This document shows, in pieces, positions 13,216 to 25,072 of a stretch of 64,000 nucleotides of DNA. The stretch is from Serpula lacrymans var. lacrymans S7.9 (lineage: Eukaryota; Basidiomycota; Agaricomycetes; Boletales; Serpulaceae): assembly GCF_000218685.1 (NCBI RefSeq), contig NW_006763293.1, forward strand, positions 1,733,968 to 1,797,967, in the 5' to 3' direction. The position numbers and the translations under genes were made by a program. The stretch's first letter is position 1; every line of letters begins with the position of its first letter. The notes beneath the pieces were generated by a model. That model was not told where the DNA came from. It made no database searches and saw only the letters and a list, made by a program, of their open reading frames with translations.

Positions 13216-14417
13216 GGGGGCACTCGTACTACGAGTACCGTCAAGCCTCTGCCTACAACAATACACCAAAAGGTCAGTAAAACAGTACGAATAACATAGA
13301 GGCCAATAGTAAGAATAGATACCTGCAGTGTTAGTGAGGAATGCAAAGAATTATGAGGCTTAAAAAATAAGCCCGTGCTTGAATGAACTTTTGGGACAGC
13401 TCAACCCTTTTCTTGGACGTATTGACCTGTGTTTGGTTCTTGTGGCTTTCAGCCTTGCTGTGTCTGCTACTGCATAACCGCGACATTGACCTCTAATAGT
13501 CACTGCTCAGAACTGTCAGTATAGTTCTACGCTCTTGACACACCAGAAGCTAAAACCAGTGTAGAGTTTACTCTTAATATGTAAAGACACGATGCTTACG
13601 CTCTCAGATCAGTGGCGAACCCTGTATGTGCCACTATGTGGGCCTTTCCAGATAAACCTCGGACCTATCACTTCTCCTGTGTCGTTTTTCATCTTCTATA
13701 AACAACTAGCTTTCGCTTCTTGATATTTCTTAGATGAGCATGAGGTGTGTGATATGATGGCATGGCTGGTGGATCTGGATTGATACTAGCGAAATATGGT
13801 GTATGAAGAAGCTCGTTACCCCTCTTTCGCTGCCAAGCGGCTCACTTGGACTGCTTTAACTTGCTCCATCCGGGCGATACTGACATGTTCTATGAAGAAC
13901 GAGCACCATCCTTCTATCTTATGCTGCGAGACACTGACCTTGGTCACTGCTCAGTCTTAATTGCATTTGTGAGGCTTTATCTGCATATCAAATAATGCGT
14001 CATGTCTGGGGTAACCTGGGGTCTGGCTTTTCTTCTATATCGCGCTTCAGGTTCAGGCTCAGGAAGGATACATTTCGAATGTCCCGTGGTCAGGGTGTCA
14101 TTCCCAACTGATTGTTCTGATTATTGATAACGCCCATAGCGAAGACCGACTCTGCCGACCGATCGCAAGACGCCGACTCGAGGTCTTTTGATGTTTCCAT
14201 CATCCATGTGACTCATTTTATCCCAGACCTGTGGCATTGGGGACTGTGTACATACAATTGTCGCTTGTATTTAGTACTTCTCAGTGTGTATCTTTGTCTC
14301 TTATTTCCCAAAATCACGTTCTGATCTCTTCCTCCTTATCAGGAAACACATCTTCGTCCAATCAGCCGGAACAAAACACCAAAACACCAAGACATATTTG
14401 GGCAGATCTCCCAAAAG
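13216..14417. other. Divergent intergenic region between PPR and GNAT genes
   Basis: About 1.2 kb without a convincing coding frame. It presumably holds the promoters of the PPR gene on minus and the acetyltransferase gene on plus. A 66-codon frame at 14124-14324 lacks domain signals. Confidence 0.45.
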
Positions 14418-15120
14418 ATGGCAGATGACACATTCGAGCGTCCAGCTCACGAAACCATCGTTGTCCCGGCGGTTGGTCAGGAAGGCCACAAAGAACTCCA
14501 GGCGCAGTGCATTGGCGTCCGAATAGAAGTTTTTGTGCATGAACAAGGATTTCCGCTTGACGTGGAAGTTGACGAGTACGTTACGCTTATCCGATTTCAT
14601 CTTTATATCGTTATCTCTTTTTTCATTAATTGATGTCAACGCAGGCATGATCCGACGGCCACCCACATCTTGCTTCGCCTCAAACCTTCTCTTACACCTA
14701 TAGGAACAATACGAGCAATCAAAGTAGCAGGAGCGCGTTACTACAAACTTTCCCGATTGGCAGTGTTGAAAGATTATCGCCGCTATCGTTTTGGTCGCGA
14801 TCTTGTGCTAGCATTGCATGAGTGGGTAAGAGAAGACGCAAAGGAATTAGGGGAAGCTAAAATGGCGCAAGTGGTCTGCCATTCACAGTTACCCGTCAAG
14901 TCATTTTACGCAAAGTAAGCCAACGCCGTTCATGAATGTCACACACTGTCTAACTCCTATTCTGCATCAAGGTATGGTTATCTACCAGAGGTGAATCGTT
15001 TATCCGTACTGCGGATTCATTCTTCTCTAACTGATGGATTCTCCCTATCAGGGCGAAGAATTCGATGAAGATGGTGCTCCTCATCAGAAGATGGTCGCTC
15101 GATTATCTCTACAAGAATAG
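14418..15120 (+). CDS. GNAT-family N-acetyltransferase
   Basis: Acyl-CoA N-acyltransferase of unknown substrate. Four exons were traced: 14418-14575, 14645-14914, 14972-14990 and 15052-15120, for 171 residues. The N-terminus has CIGVRIEVFVHEQGFPLD, then HDPTATHILLRL, the strand GTIRAIKVAGARYYKLSRLA, and the acetyl-CoA loop region VLKDYRRYRFGRDLVLALHE. After that come CHSQLPVKSFYAKYGYLPEG and EEFDEDGAPHQKMV. The layout (VFVxEQ near the start and FYxKxGF-like and GxPHxKM near the end) is that of small ElaA-like GNAT proteins. The third exon is only 19 nt. The gene faces the HMG-box gene with a 259 bp gap. No neighbour suggests a substrate. Confidence 0.85.
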
Positions 15121-15379
15121 GGATTCGCGTGTATTTTATCCCTCAAGCGGGATTCAGTGTGAATGTATAGTAGACTAGTAGAGAACACTCTAGCAATACA
15201 GCAAACATATAACAAGATCATCATATACAAGTCCGGTGTCGTGATAGTGTCGTAATAAACCTAAGAAACCTAAACTGGACGGGTAAACTAAACGTCTGCA
15301 ACTCCTCGAAAAAAAAGTAAATCGAGAATGATCAACTCCAATGTATGATATATGAAACAAGAAATGGTATATACGGGGT

Positions 15380-17487
15380 TTAGTACCGGGTATAACGATC
15401 GACTCCATCGTCTGTGGCGACGCCTTCACTCTCACTCTCCGAACTGAAGGATTCCGTCTTGATAGGACGCAAGGCTCGGAATGGGCTTTCTCCTGGACTT
15501 CCAGGCAATATACTGAAATTGATGCTCGTCCCAAAACCTGTGGTGCCTTCCTCGTACATCCTCCTAGCAGCTTCGTAATCAAGCTTCTCTTGTTCCGCTT
15601 GTGCAAGGAAAGGCTGCATGAGAGAGAAAAAAGTTTAGGAACCAATAACCAAGTCAACAATAAACAACTTACTTTCCGCTCATCATCTGTCATAGAGCGC
15701 CATTTAGCAGCCGCTAATACACTTTGCTTCGTAGTTTCCTGTTCTTCCCCGAATACCTCCCTTACTAGGGCAGGTTCCGAACGAATGCGCTGCAGAAACA
15801 TGAAGTACGCGCTCAGCGGCTTCTTCGGAGCATTAGGATCCTTGATATTGCTTTTGCGTGACTTCCCAGCCTTGCGCTGCGCAGTCCGGAACGCGTTCTC
15901 GCGTTTGATGTCTTCCGGTGTCAGGGTCCTCATGTAGGCCGCATGTTCTCGTTCCCGCGCTTCCTTCAGCGCCAGAGAACGTCTCTTGTATGGCTAGAAC
16001 ACAATAGATGAGTAGCTGCGCCTTAACACGAGGGATGAACAGCAATGTACCTCCTTCTCCTCCGTACTAAGGCTCGCGTATTCCTGGCCCGCTTCCTTGG
16101 CAGCCTGCGCCACATTCAACTTTCTTGTGTTGGTGGCTTGGTGCCTTTGAATCCAATCCGTAAAGTACAGTTGCCAAGCAGAGGGCGCAAGCTTGGGCGG
16201 CTTTAGGGTAGACTTCAGTGGAGCTAAAGAAATAAGGTAAGCAAACGAAGATACCGAGTGCGGTGCTTTGCGGAGGAAAGGGAACTTACGAGTGTCGCTG
16301 GCTTTCTCAACAAGCTGAGGCTCCTCGGTGGGCAACCTCTTCCTGCGCCGGACAGTGGCATCACGATCATCGCTGACGCTGACAGAGTCGGCTCGGCGAC
16401 TATAGTTCCTGCTCAGCGTCGGGCTATTCATTTGCATTGGCGACGGAGCACTCGAGGATTGGAACAATTGTCCCAGAGAGCTGGCGTCCCTTCTCATCGG
16501 GAAGCGCTGCCGTTTCGTAGGGTAAGGGTTCTCTGATAGGGGCTGATGGAGCGCCGGAGGCCGTGAAGACGACGTGGTGCGAGGATAATTGGACTCGTTC
16601 CATAGCTGTGAAGCCCACGCAGGAGGCTGAAGCGATGTATCACCCGGCGATATCGACATGAGTGGCTGCCCTGGTGAGCTCAGATAATCATCGGACGCAT
16701 CTGTAGGAGATAAAGAACGTGGAAGCGGATGCAGCGCCGCAAAGTCCGACGGCGAAAAAGAGGCATTCTGTGGGAAAGGATGGAGGTCGACGTAGGGAAG
16801 GAAAGCAGGGGGAGAGTGCTGATCGGAAATGGCACCTCGAATAGGTATAGGTGAAGAAGAAGATTCGGGGGCGGGTAGCAATGGCTCGTTCAGCCAGCTC
16901 GATAGATACTTGTTGTCGTCGAAATCAGGCAGTGTAGATTGAACATCCCCCATTCCTGCAAAGGACCCAGAATCAAAAAATGTATTGCTTGGGGACGACG
17001 CGTCCGTTACAGAGAAGTCAAATTGGTCTCGAGGAGACAATGGAGGTACGGACAAAGTGGGGGACATGTTATTATGAGGAGAGTAGTCCTGCAGAGAATC
17101 CCATGACAACGGCATCGATGGGCTGTACAAGTGACCCTCGTCAAATTCGAGAGGACCGAATATCATCTGGTCGCCATCGGTCGGAGAGTAATTGAAGCAG
17201 GAGTTGTCGTCGAAGTTCATGAGGGGGGTCGCGTCTTTCATCGCGGAATCGTAGGGGAACATGTTGTGGGATGAGGAGTCTGAACGCGATGAGCGGCGGT
17301 AGAAGGTGTTGGTAGGCATTGCGAAAGAGGGAGGGACGTGCGAGAGAAAAGAGGAAGGGACGAAAGAAGGTCCTTTAATAGTAGACGGAGCCGCGGTACG
17401 ATGACACAGCGCGAGTCTGCCAGCGGCATCCAAACAGTTGTACCATCGGGGAAGCACCAATCTGAGAGGGGCTCGGCTTGATATCAT
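15380..17487 (-). CDS. Two-HMG-box DNA-binding protein (possibly Exp1-like regulator)
   Basis: Probable chromatin or transcription factor. The C-terminal third carries two HMG-type boxes. The first is LAPSAWQLYFTDWIQRHQAT through EAGQEYASLSTEEKE, PYKRRSLALKEAREREHAAY. The second is PNAPKKPLSAYFMFLQRIRS through VLAAAKWRSMTDDERKPFLA. Introns sit after STEEKE, inside DTR/PLKSTLK (66 bp, length divisible by three) and after DDERK. The N-terminal half is Ser/Pro/Asp-rich and looks like an activation region. Two starts are possible: 17487 adds 56 residues that are basic and almost acid-free (mitochondrial-leader-like), while 17319 gives MPTNTFYRRSSRSDS. Coprinopsis Exp1, needed for cap expansion, is an HMG1/2-like protein; resemblance to that group is my inference from domain layout, not shown by alignment. 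Confidence 0.82.
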
Positions 17488-18205
17488 CGGGCGGCCCTCG
17501 AAAGGATTTCCAAACTGGTATGTGACAGGCTACTGACTCGAGAAATGAATCAGCGGCTCGAATCTGGTAAAGCTGAGTTAGCCCGAGCCCCTACAAACGG
17601 TGATGGCTTCTTGAGCTAAAAGAGGAGAGGATAAAGACAGGCCAATAATAGTATCCCCTTACCGTCCAGGGAATTCCTCGAAGTATAAGATTCAGGTGGT
17701 ACCCCGATACGCATAGTTTGCACGACTGGATTTGGACAGTGACGCCAATCCCTGGAGATCACAAGCGGTGTGATATCTAGCGAATCTATAGCAAGCTGTC
17801 CATCAGCTGGACAAGCCACGCGAATGGAAATATCACACCAGCAAACCTGTGCAGTGGCCAGGACAGCACTGGATAATAAAAATCAGAAAAGTCAGCAGAA
17901 AATAATAGAAAATACGTGCGTGACCTGGCGTACATGCAAAGATAGAAGGAGACAAGCGCGCCCGGCCCTAAAGTGCCATAAGCGGCAGAAAGGGCCCGCC
18001 ACACAGGTCGCTATTGTACATCGCCACCCGCCACCCGGGGCTAGTATCCGTCAGGACTCGGCGGAGCCAGATCACACTCATTCCAGCACTCATTGGGGGT
18101 CCGTAAGGGCTGTGTCTCCCTGCTCACTTCTACAATGGAAGAATCCGTCTCTGTTAAGATGATCCTGGCATCCATTAAGTCTGTATAGAGGGAAAGTTCT
18201 ACCAA
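17488..18205. other. Intergenic region upstream of HMG gene
   Basis: About 700 bp between the HMG-box gene start and the NDUFA13 stop. I find no frame with a known domain, and it is most likely promoter and 3' flank. Confidence 0.45.
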
Positions 18206-18870
18206 TCATAGCACGACAATCGATTCTGCCGACCGATAGCGCGCATTGTTGTACACACTTTTGCCGGGCTTGCGAATCGGCGATAAAAAGAATTTGACAA
18301 GTTAAAGGACACCGGAGGAACATCGAGAAATCACATCAATCACTTCTTCTGGCCATCAGACAGGGGTTAGGTGCACTTACCTCCCATCCCTTGACGTCTT
18401 TCATAATCTCCTTTTCTCGCTCCACTGCTGCTACCTCGCGACGATACGCGTCACGGTCTCCCTCCGCTAGCAGCAGCGGGACCAGATGGATACGGGACCA
18501 AACTTTCTCTCGCTGAAGCTCCCTGTGGATCCAACATGCCATATCAGTTAAGCTACCCATTTCTGGCACGGCCCGAAAGAGGACTCGGTCACTGATAAGA
18601 GCTGCGGCCGGATCCACTAAAGAAGGCCACGTTTCACGTTGAGCGCACCATGAGACGGCACGTTTAACATCCTGCTGACCCAGAATACCTCTTTGTCGGA
18701 AATTTCTAAAAGACGCGAACATACCTTTTCTCCAGATTTCCCTTTCCAACTCTATAGAAGCCATACGCACACACGGCTGTCACGGCGCCGAGAATAACAA
18801 GACCGCTCGGACCGCGGAAGGGCAGATTGCGCTTATACTTTACGGCCTCGAAGCCCCCAGGAGGGGGCAT
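18206..18870 (-). CDS. NADH:ubiquinone oxidoreductase subunit NDUFA13 (GRIM-19)
   Basis: Accessory subunit of respiratory complex I in the inner mitochondrial membrane. Three exons (18725-18870, 18381-18522, 18206-18268) give 116 residues, close to the usual fungal length. The N-terminus MPPPGGFEAVKYKRNLPFRG is diagnostic, and GLVILGAVTAVCAYGFYRVG is the single membrane helix. The second exon continues ELQREKVWSRIHLVPLLLAE and MKDVKGWE, and the third supplies PGKSVYNNARYR and the stop. Introns are 202 bp and 112 bp, longer than most here. An A16 tract at 18884-18899 (poly-T on the coding strand) lies just upstream of the ATG. Confidence 0.94.
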
Positions 18871-19670
18871 ATCCCTGACAGCGAAAAAAAAAAAAAAAAT
18901 GCGAAAATGACAGAAAAACAAGTCAAAATGACACGCACTGTCTGTACTGCAGAGACACTGTAGGGTTCGCAGAACGAAGCATGTCACGATGCTGCTGTAA
19001 TAGAAGACATAATGTCAACTTACTAGCTGGGTGTTATGACGGGGACGACAGCCAAGAAAGATATGGCGTTCGTTGAGCACTGGAAGGTGTTGTGCAGCCT
19101 CGATGTTGCTTGCAGAGGCCAGCAGCGAGCTGGACACCCTGCCCTAAAGTGACGATGCACGTGACATGCACGGGAGGATCCGAGATATTACCTAATATAG
19201 TACTGCGCCATAGTTCCGTCGACCGCATTGAGAAAGAAAAGAATAAGTGGATATCGTGGTGTAAAGGCTGTAAAAAAAAGTGATTGTGGATGGTGTGATA
19301 TTGAAATCAAAATATTTGAAGGATGTGTGGCACGTTGTGTGCCTATCTGAGATTGTTGGAAGGGCCTTACCCAACATGTGCTAGCACTGGAGCTACGCGT
19401 GAATCAAATGACCAGCCAGGTTTGAACTGGTTGGGTGTATATTCCCATGGAGTATTTATTGGTGCGGGAATGGGTGGTCAGTGCGCAGACGGCGTGCTCG
19501 CTGTGTGCTGGATGAAGGCAGCGACGTAATTAAGTGGCCGCGGCGTCGAAGGCTTTGATTGGAAGGGGACTCAACGCCCAACCAAACATTGGTAAAAAGC
19601 AATGTAATAAATATACCCGGATGCGAACTCGGCGTCTCAGCCTTCTTTGACACTCTCAAGCGCCGCCATC
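18871..19670. other. Divergent intergenic region between NDUFA13 and the INO80F-like gene
   Basis: About 800 bp between divergent starts. Apart from the A16 homopolymer at 18884-18899 I see no gene or structured element. Confidence 0.45.
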
Positions 19671-21615
19671 ATGTCTCGCCAGCCATCCCCAGGCCCTTCC
19701 CAGCCACATCCCCTCCCCGCCCAAATGCTCCTCCTCGCTGCATCCACCCCCGCAACCCGCCAGAAATCAAAGTCCTACGCGACGGGCATCGCTGCAGGCG
19801 CAGAAGACGAAAAGTACCAGGCAAAGTACAAGGAACTTAAAAGAAAAGTAAAAGAAATAGAACTCGTGAGTCGTCGCTCCCACCACCAGAAAAAAATCTG
19901 TATCAGACACTCATGCTCGCTCTCAGGACAATGACAAGCTGCAGTTCAAGGTTTTGCAGTCGAAAAGAGCGATACAGCGCATGAAGGTCGAGCGAGCGTC
20001 AGTATTGCAACTCTTCTTATCTAAACCCATATTCAACTCGTCAATCTCTATCAACAGTGTTCTCTATGAACGTCTCTCCGTCGTACCACCCTCTCCAACC
20101 TTCCATGATCGTCAAGCTCTTCCGCCTTTGCACCCTGGCTCTAGAGGCTCTCCCCATTCTCACCCCGCTGGCATCCCTGGATATCACCAACACCGCGACC
20201 ACCAGCCAGATCACGATGATCATGCTCTCCTTGAATATGTGCGCACCCATCCCAACGTCCGCGTCGTCTCAGGTCCGGATGGCCGCCCTGTCCCAGTATC
20301 AGGCATCCCCATTGGACCCGGCGTAGCTCCCTCCCATTCCACGTCAGCGTCTCATGCCTCAAAACGCGCTTCTGCCACAGGCCATGATTCCTCTCGCCAG
20401 CTCCCACCCCTCTCCCAGGTCACTCCTATCCAACATTTGGAACCGCCGAGGATACATGGCCACTCGCAGTCCCACAGTCCCAGGCTAAACTCTCACGGAA
20501 ACCACTCCCGTTCACGATCCCAGTCCCACTCTCGAGGACATCAAGGTCCGCCCCAGGGATACCATCCAGGGCAGCCGCAGCAGTACTCTCCCGAGTTACT
20601 GCCTCCTGTGCAGCATGTTCTTCAAAGTCCTCCCATTCCTGTTGAGAGAGAGCGCTCAAGGCGTCACGAAATGCACGATCGCGGCAGCATGCACGGACAT
20701 GGCGACTCTCATAGCCATGGTGGAAGATACCAAGTGCCTCATGCTCACCCGTCCACTCCATCATCACAGTTGGCGTCACCCACAATTACCCGAAGTTCCG
20801 CCCGCCTTCACAATCACCAGCGCGTAGGTCCCGGTGCAAACATCAATCACCACGAACTGGATCGCGAGCGTGAAATGGAAAGGGAGCGTGATTGGGATCG
20901 TGACCGCGGACGCGAGCATGAATTGGTACGGGATAGGGAACATTCCCATTCGGCAAGGTTAAGCTCGCCTCAGGGGGGCCACCGATCCCGTCAGCCCCAA
21001 GAGAGAGGTGATTATCGCGAACAAGCTCCACCGTCGTACCGAGAAACCAGGGACAGGGCTCGAGATGAACAATCTTATCAGCGAGAACCTGTAGCTTATA
21101 CCAGTGCTTCGCGTTCTGGTACTCCGGGCTCAGGCTCCGGCTCGGGTTCAGGCAGTGGTGGCAATGGTGCCGCCGAGGGCCCGTCACGGCCGGACTCTCG
21201 TTCCCAGTACTACGACCGGGAAAGGCAGAGACCCTATGCACCGCGCACAGTTAATCAGCAGCAAGCGCCGAGTGAAGACCTGGATTTTGTGCATGAAGAT
21301 GGTCGATCTCATTCCCGTGACTCTCGTGATCGTGGCAGTGGTCCTTTTGTGCCGCCGGAACAGCATCGCCCTCCTATAGAAGTATCGAGAAAGCGGTCTC
21401 GTAACGATATGGAGGTGGATGAGGAGGATGACGTCGATGCTTCTCCCGTGGGAGGTAGCTCAGGGGGAGGAGGGGGAGGAAACACAAAGTTCCCAGGTGG
21501 GCACCTTTCGGACGATAGGGGAGGAAAGAGGATGCACCATGACGCACATTCTGCTACTCCTTCCCATGTGTCGGATGCCCAAGAAGAGCCCGAAGGGGAA
21601 CACTCGGATGCTTAG
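19671..21615 (+). CDS. INO80 complex subunit F (TFPT)-like protein with long disordered tail
   Basis: Probable nuclear protein tied to the INO80 chromatin remodeller. Exons 19671-19865, 19927-19997 and 20058-21615 give 607 residues. The short conserved region is at about residues 45-97: KYQAKYKELKRKVKEIEL, DNDKLQFKVLQSKRAIQRMK, VERAVLYERL. This coiled-coil pattern (KYxxLRRKLKE, ENDxLxLKLLRAKRxIxRLR, ERAxLxERL) is that of the TFPT/INO80F family. All the rest is low complexity: His/Pro/Ser-rich stretches, RS-like SHSRSQSHSRG, an alternating DR/ER block near residue 340, a GSGSGSG run, then an acidic segment DMEVDEEDDVD and poly-Gly. Membership rests only on the coiled coil, so function is inferred. 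Confidence 0.75.
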
Positions 21616-22063
21616 AGTATAAATTTGTCTATCTGGGTGACAGGACGGCGACTAGATTCCTATTTTGATATTCTTGAGTTCTGGTACTTCTGATGGTCCA
21701 TTGTGCGTTTGTAAATGTTGTTACATAGTTCGGTATACGCCTAATGAGAGTGAGCAATTCTTGGTTTAATGTGTGAACATCATTGTTCTTCCAATTGCAT
21801 TGTCCTAACTCTAGTCGGAATTGTGCGCTATTAATTCACCAATCATGTGCAGTCAAAGGTCTCCGAGGAGAGGCTTGAAACGGATCAAGGTATAGCTAAT
21901 TCCGTTTGGGTCCATCTCGCAGTTCTCCTTATTGGGGGAGCTTCGAAAGGATGAATGACAGATAGCACATGTATTAATCGCAGTAAGTAACAGAGTCCCA
22001 ACGGAAAAAAACTACCTAACCAAGCCCACAAAACGAAACAGATGTGGCTGAGCCAATCATGCA
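21616..22063. other. 3' flank and spacer
   Basis: This AT-rich stretch of about 450 bp follows the INO80F-like stop. It holds no supported frame and fits 3' untranslated sequence and a convergent spacer. Confidence 0.45.
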
Positions 22064-22516
22064 TTAATCATGCTTAACCCTGTCTTTACGATTCGTCAGC
22101 TCACAATGAGTAAGAGGGGGCGTCGCTCTCTGATCCGAGTCCGAGAGCCAGGCCAAAGTGGATCGCTCAGCAGATATCGGGTAGTCTGTGGAAATTGCCT
22201 CCGCAGTCGGATGAACGCCATCCCATATGGTTTCTTGATCAGCCCAATAGGCGTCCAAATCACAGGGATCATCGAACAAGTACTCCTGACGCACAGCAAC
22301 TCGACTGCGATAGACTGCGTCTTCTGTTTCACTTTTAGGCCTACGTGTGAGATCAATGGGCCGGTGATCTAATACGATGTCCATGATAGTGGGCCTATAT
22401 CCGAATATCTCTGACTCGAGGTCGGCAAATTGACGTGCCTCCAATAATATTCGCTGTGCGTCTGACATGGGAAAAGAGGGATTGACATCCTGGAGAACAA
22501 TGGTGCGATCGAGCAT
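22064..22516 (-). CDS. Hypothetical protein, about 150 residues
   Basis: I do not recognise this protein. From the first ATG in frame (22516) it reads MLDRTIVLQDVNPSFPMSDA and continues with EARQFADLESEIFGYRPTIM, RPIDLTRRPKSETED and YLFDDPCDLDAYWADQETIW. It is acidic, hydrophilic, and without signal peptide or membrane segment. The frame stays open about 50 codons upstream (to about 22666) without another ATG, so either the gene starts at 22516 or an upstream exon joins there. Composition looks like real protein, but no domain supports it. Confidence 0.45.
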   Translation of the reverse strand: MLDRTIVLQDVNPSFPMSDAQRILLEARQFADLESEIFGYRPTIMDIVLDHRPIDLTRRPKSETEDAVYRSRVAVRQEYLFDDPCDLDAYWADQETIWDGVHPTAEAISTDYPISAERSTLAWLSDSDQRATPPLTHCELTNRKDRVKHD

Positions 22517-23892
22517 CGCCGCGGTATCCAGGTCAGGAGAGAGGGGCCGCCCATGAAGACTGCGAGTAGGGGTCCACGTCTTCCTCGTACGTGAACACGT
22601 CTGTTTGGAAGCACTGTCGGCCGAATCGGCGGGTTGCACTTGCGGTCTGCATTCCCTGTTCCACAATTACACCAAAAGTGAAAGATCAATAGAATTCGCA
22701 GTGCTTCTTGGAAAATGACTCAACTTGTTGGGCATAGCTAGCACGTGTTTCTTTGTAGGAGAAGCAAATACACCAGCTGTTACAGGATTCAAAATGTTAC
22801 AGATGTCCATTGAATGGTTGCGCTGCGGCGGTGAACAGGCTTCTATCTATCAAAGATGGAGGGCGCGTTCCATGATCCCTTTCCATCTTCCATTTCCATA
22901 TACCCTCCCGAGTCAGTTTGAGTCCGCACGGCGGTCCAGTGCGGTAGTGACCGTGACAATGGGGCATTTATAGGACTGGCAGTCTGAAAGAAAACACACA
23001 AGGCGGGCGGACTGCGGTGCTGACAATCGTGTTGCGGTGATATGTTGACACGCTGCCAATTGGGCGCAATTTGAAGCGGAGGCTTTCCATCCTTACTGGT
23101 AACACGCACAACTCACAAAGGTCTTAAGAAATGGAAGCGGCTCCTAGCAAAGTTTGGAAATGCGTAACGCGTGGAACGGCCACAAAGCACAATGGAACTT
23201 GAAAGTACTGTAAACATCCGTCATTGAGTTTTGTGCAGTGTCAAAACAGAGTGATGGTACTTTACGGATTACCCGGAAAATGTCCATCTTGATACAACAC
23301 CCGTGTGTGTATTATGGAAGTCGCCCTCACTGTAGAATTGGCCTGCAAATGGTTGTGTTCGATGACCAGTCAAGAGCCGAGTTAAACGGGCTACGCCGCT
23401 ATGGAGGCGACCACTGGCACTGGTTCCTGCACATGCATGTGTTGACGGGGTCCAAATTGCTGTCAAACGTGCAACCGTGACAGTGGCCCTTTGGCCCTCG
23501 ATACGATGCCTCAAAGTAGCCTCAAGCCTTATCCAGCTCGTAATGAAAACGTGTGCTACATGCTGCCGTTAAAGAAAGCTGGAGTAAAGTGTGGTGAGTG
23601 GCACAGCTCGAGGAAGAACTAATCTTCAGAAATCGAACTCAGGCTTTCAAGCCCCTGAAGGAAGCACACTATAATAATGTGTACTTCTTGCATGCTAAAT
23701 ATTATTCATTTTCAAAATACGAAATGTTTTAATCATGACGGAGATTATAACGGTGTTCATGTCGTGCAGGTTAAAGGAGCGGTCCTGCAGCTTTTGCTCG
23801 CACTGAGCTGAAAACAGAGTAACTTCTACCGTATATACATGAATTAATGTGCCATGACTTTTGCCCCTCACCCTTATTCGCCCACATGTAGA
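22517..23892. other. Gene-free stretch upstream of NDUFS8 stop
   Basis: About 1.4 kb where both strands show only short frames (60-90 codons) without domains. The part around 23690-23900 is AT-rich. I see no repeat or RNA gene. Confidence 0.4.
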
Positions 23893-24908
23893 TCACCGGT
23901 ACACATGGTCCGCTGGAAACAGAGATTTAATGTATGGGTTGCATTGATTTGAAACACCAGCTTACCATGCAAATTAGCTGCAATTTCAGCCTCAGCTCTG
24001 TCACCGTTAGCAAGAAGTTTAGCCTTGTTGTACAAGAGCTCTTCGCGCGTTTCTGTTGAGAACTCTTGGTTTTGGGCTAAAAGGTTTCATGTCTGTGAGA
24101 ACTTGAGATAGGGAGGGCCGGAGAAAAGCACGCACTTTCCACGATAGCATCGACCGGGCAGGCCTCTTGGCAGAAACCGCAGTAAATGCACTTTGTCATG
24201 TCGATATCTAAAGGAGGACCATTCAATCGCTTATGAATCAACAGAACGTTGCAACTGACCGTATTTAGTGGTTCTCCTGGATCCATCCACCCGAGCTTCA
24301 CTTTCGATAGTGATGGCTTGCGCAGGACAGATAGCTTCACACAACTTACATGCTATGGCGCCAAGTCAGCGGGACAGGAGAAAAGAAATGTATGGCAAAC
24401 AAATTCTCACCAATACAACGCTCTTCGCCATTGGGATAGCGCCGTAAAGCATGTTCGCCACGGAAACGAGGGGACAGAGGGCCCTTCTCGTACGGGTACA
24501 TGATAGTGTAAGGTTCTCTGAAGAAATTCTCAAGAACAATCCACATTCCTACAGATATAAGTTCATATGCGCATTTCCAGTGCAACGAAGAACATATCTA
24601 CCTCGGATAATTTCGGTGAAGAAGAACAGGTGGACGGCTTTGTCGATAGCGCTGGCGCCATCTTTGTAAGGATCAATGTCCTTTCCTGGTTCGTCTGCAG
24701 CTGTCAGACTCCCTGCGCCCAGCGGTGGAGATTTAATGGACGATGGGCCTTCGAGCCTTCCTGGACGTTCCAAGGGTTCTGCATGGGAGCAGCGGGTCGA
24801 AGAAATGTTGCGGTAAGCAACGACGGAAGGACGCAGTGCTGTCGAGCGCAACGCTGTAAGTAATCTGGGGGACAACCCGAGGGCCAGCCGTGGACGAGCG
24901 AAAGACAT
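23893..24908 (-). CDS. NADH:ubiquinone oxidoreductase 23 kDa iron-sulfur subunit (NDUFS8/TYKY)
   Basis: Core complex I subunit that carries two 4Fe-4S clusters (N6a/N6b) in the peripheral arm. The ATG at 24908 gives a basic leader, [20 protein letters not shown], suited to matrix import. After splicing: [56 protein letters not shown], then [19 protein letters not shown] and [20 protein letters not shown]. These are the two ferredoxin-like CxxCxxCxxxCP motifs. The C-terminal exon pair reads [20 protein letters not shown] and ends HADHVYR with the stop at 23893-23895, after a small intron near 23900-23955. All landmarks and order match the family. Confidence 0.94.
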
Positions 24909-25072
24909 GACGGTCAGAGTCGGCGTTGACAAAACAGTGGAGAAATCGGGAGAGAGCCGTGACATGCGGGTTACTGAGTCACGACGTGACGTATTCTGAC
25001 CAATCACACCACGGCATTCTCAAATTCACTCCACCAGTAAACCTCGATATACGAACGGTGATTAAACGAAGC
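24909..25072. promoter_or_regulatory. Shared divergent promoter, NDUFS8 / prefoldin 2
   Basis: Only 164 bp separate the NDUFS8 start (minus) from the prefoldin subunit 2 start (plus), so both promoters and leaders must fit here. It contains TGAGTCACGACGTGACG (about 24974-24990), a TGACGT/ACGTCA-like bZIP site cluster. The site call is by eye and function is inferred. Confidence 0.5.

Noticed and set aside
18884..18899. A16 tract as a terminator or retroposed poly-A tail
   Set aside because: It lies in the leader of NDUFA13 with no retrocopy beside it; a homopolymer run is the simplest reading.
20041..21366. Minus-strand frames of up to 132 codons inside the INO80F-like gene
   Set aside because: They mirror the low-complexity His/Ser/Arg-rich tail and have no domain of their own.
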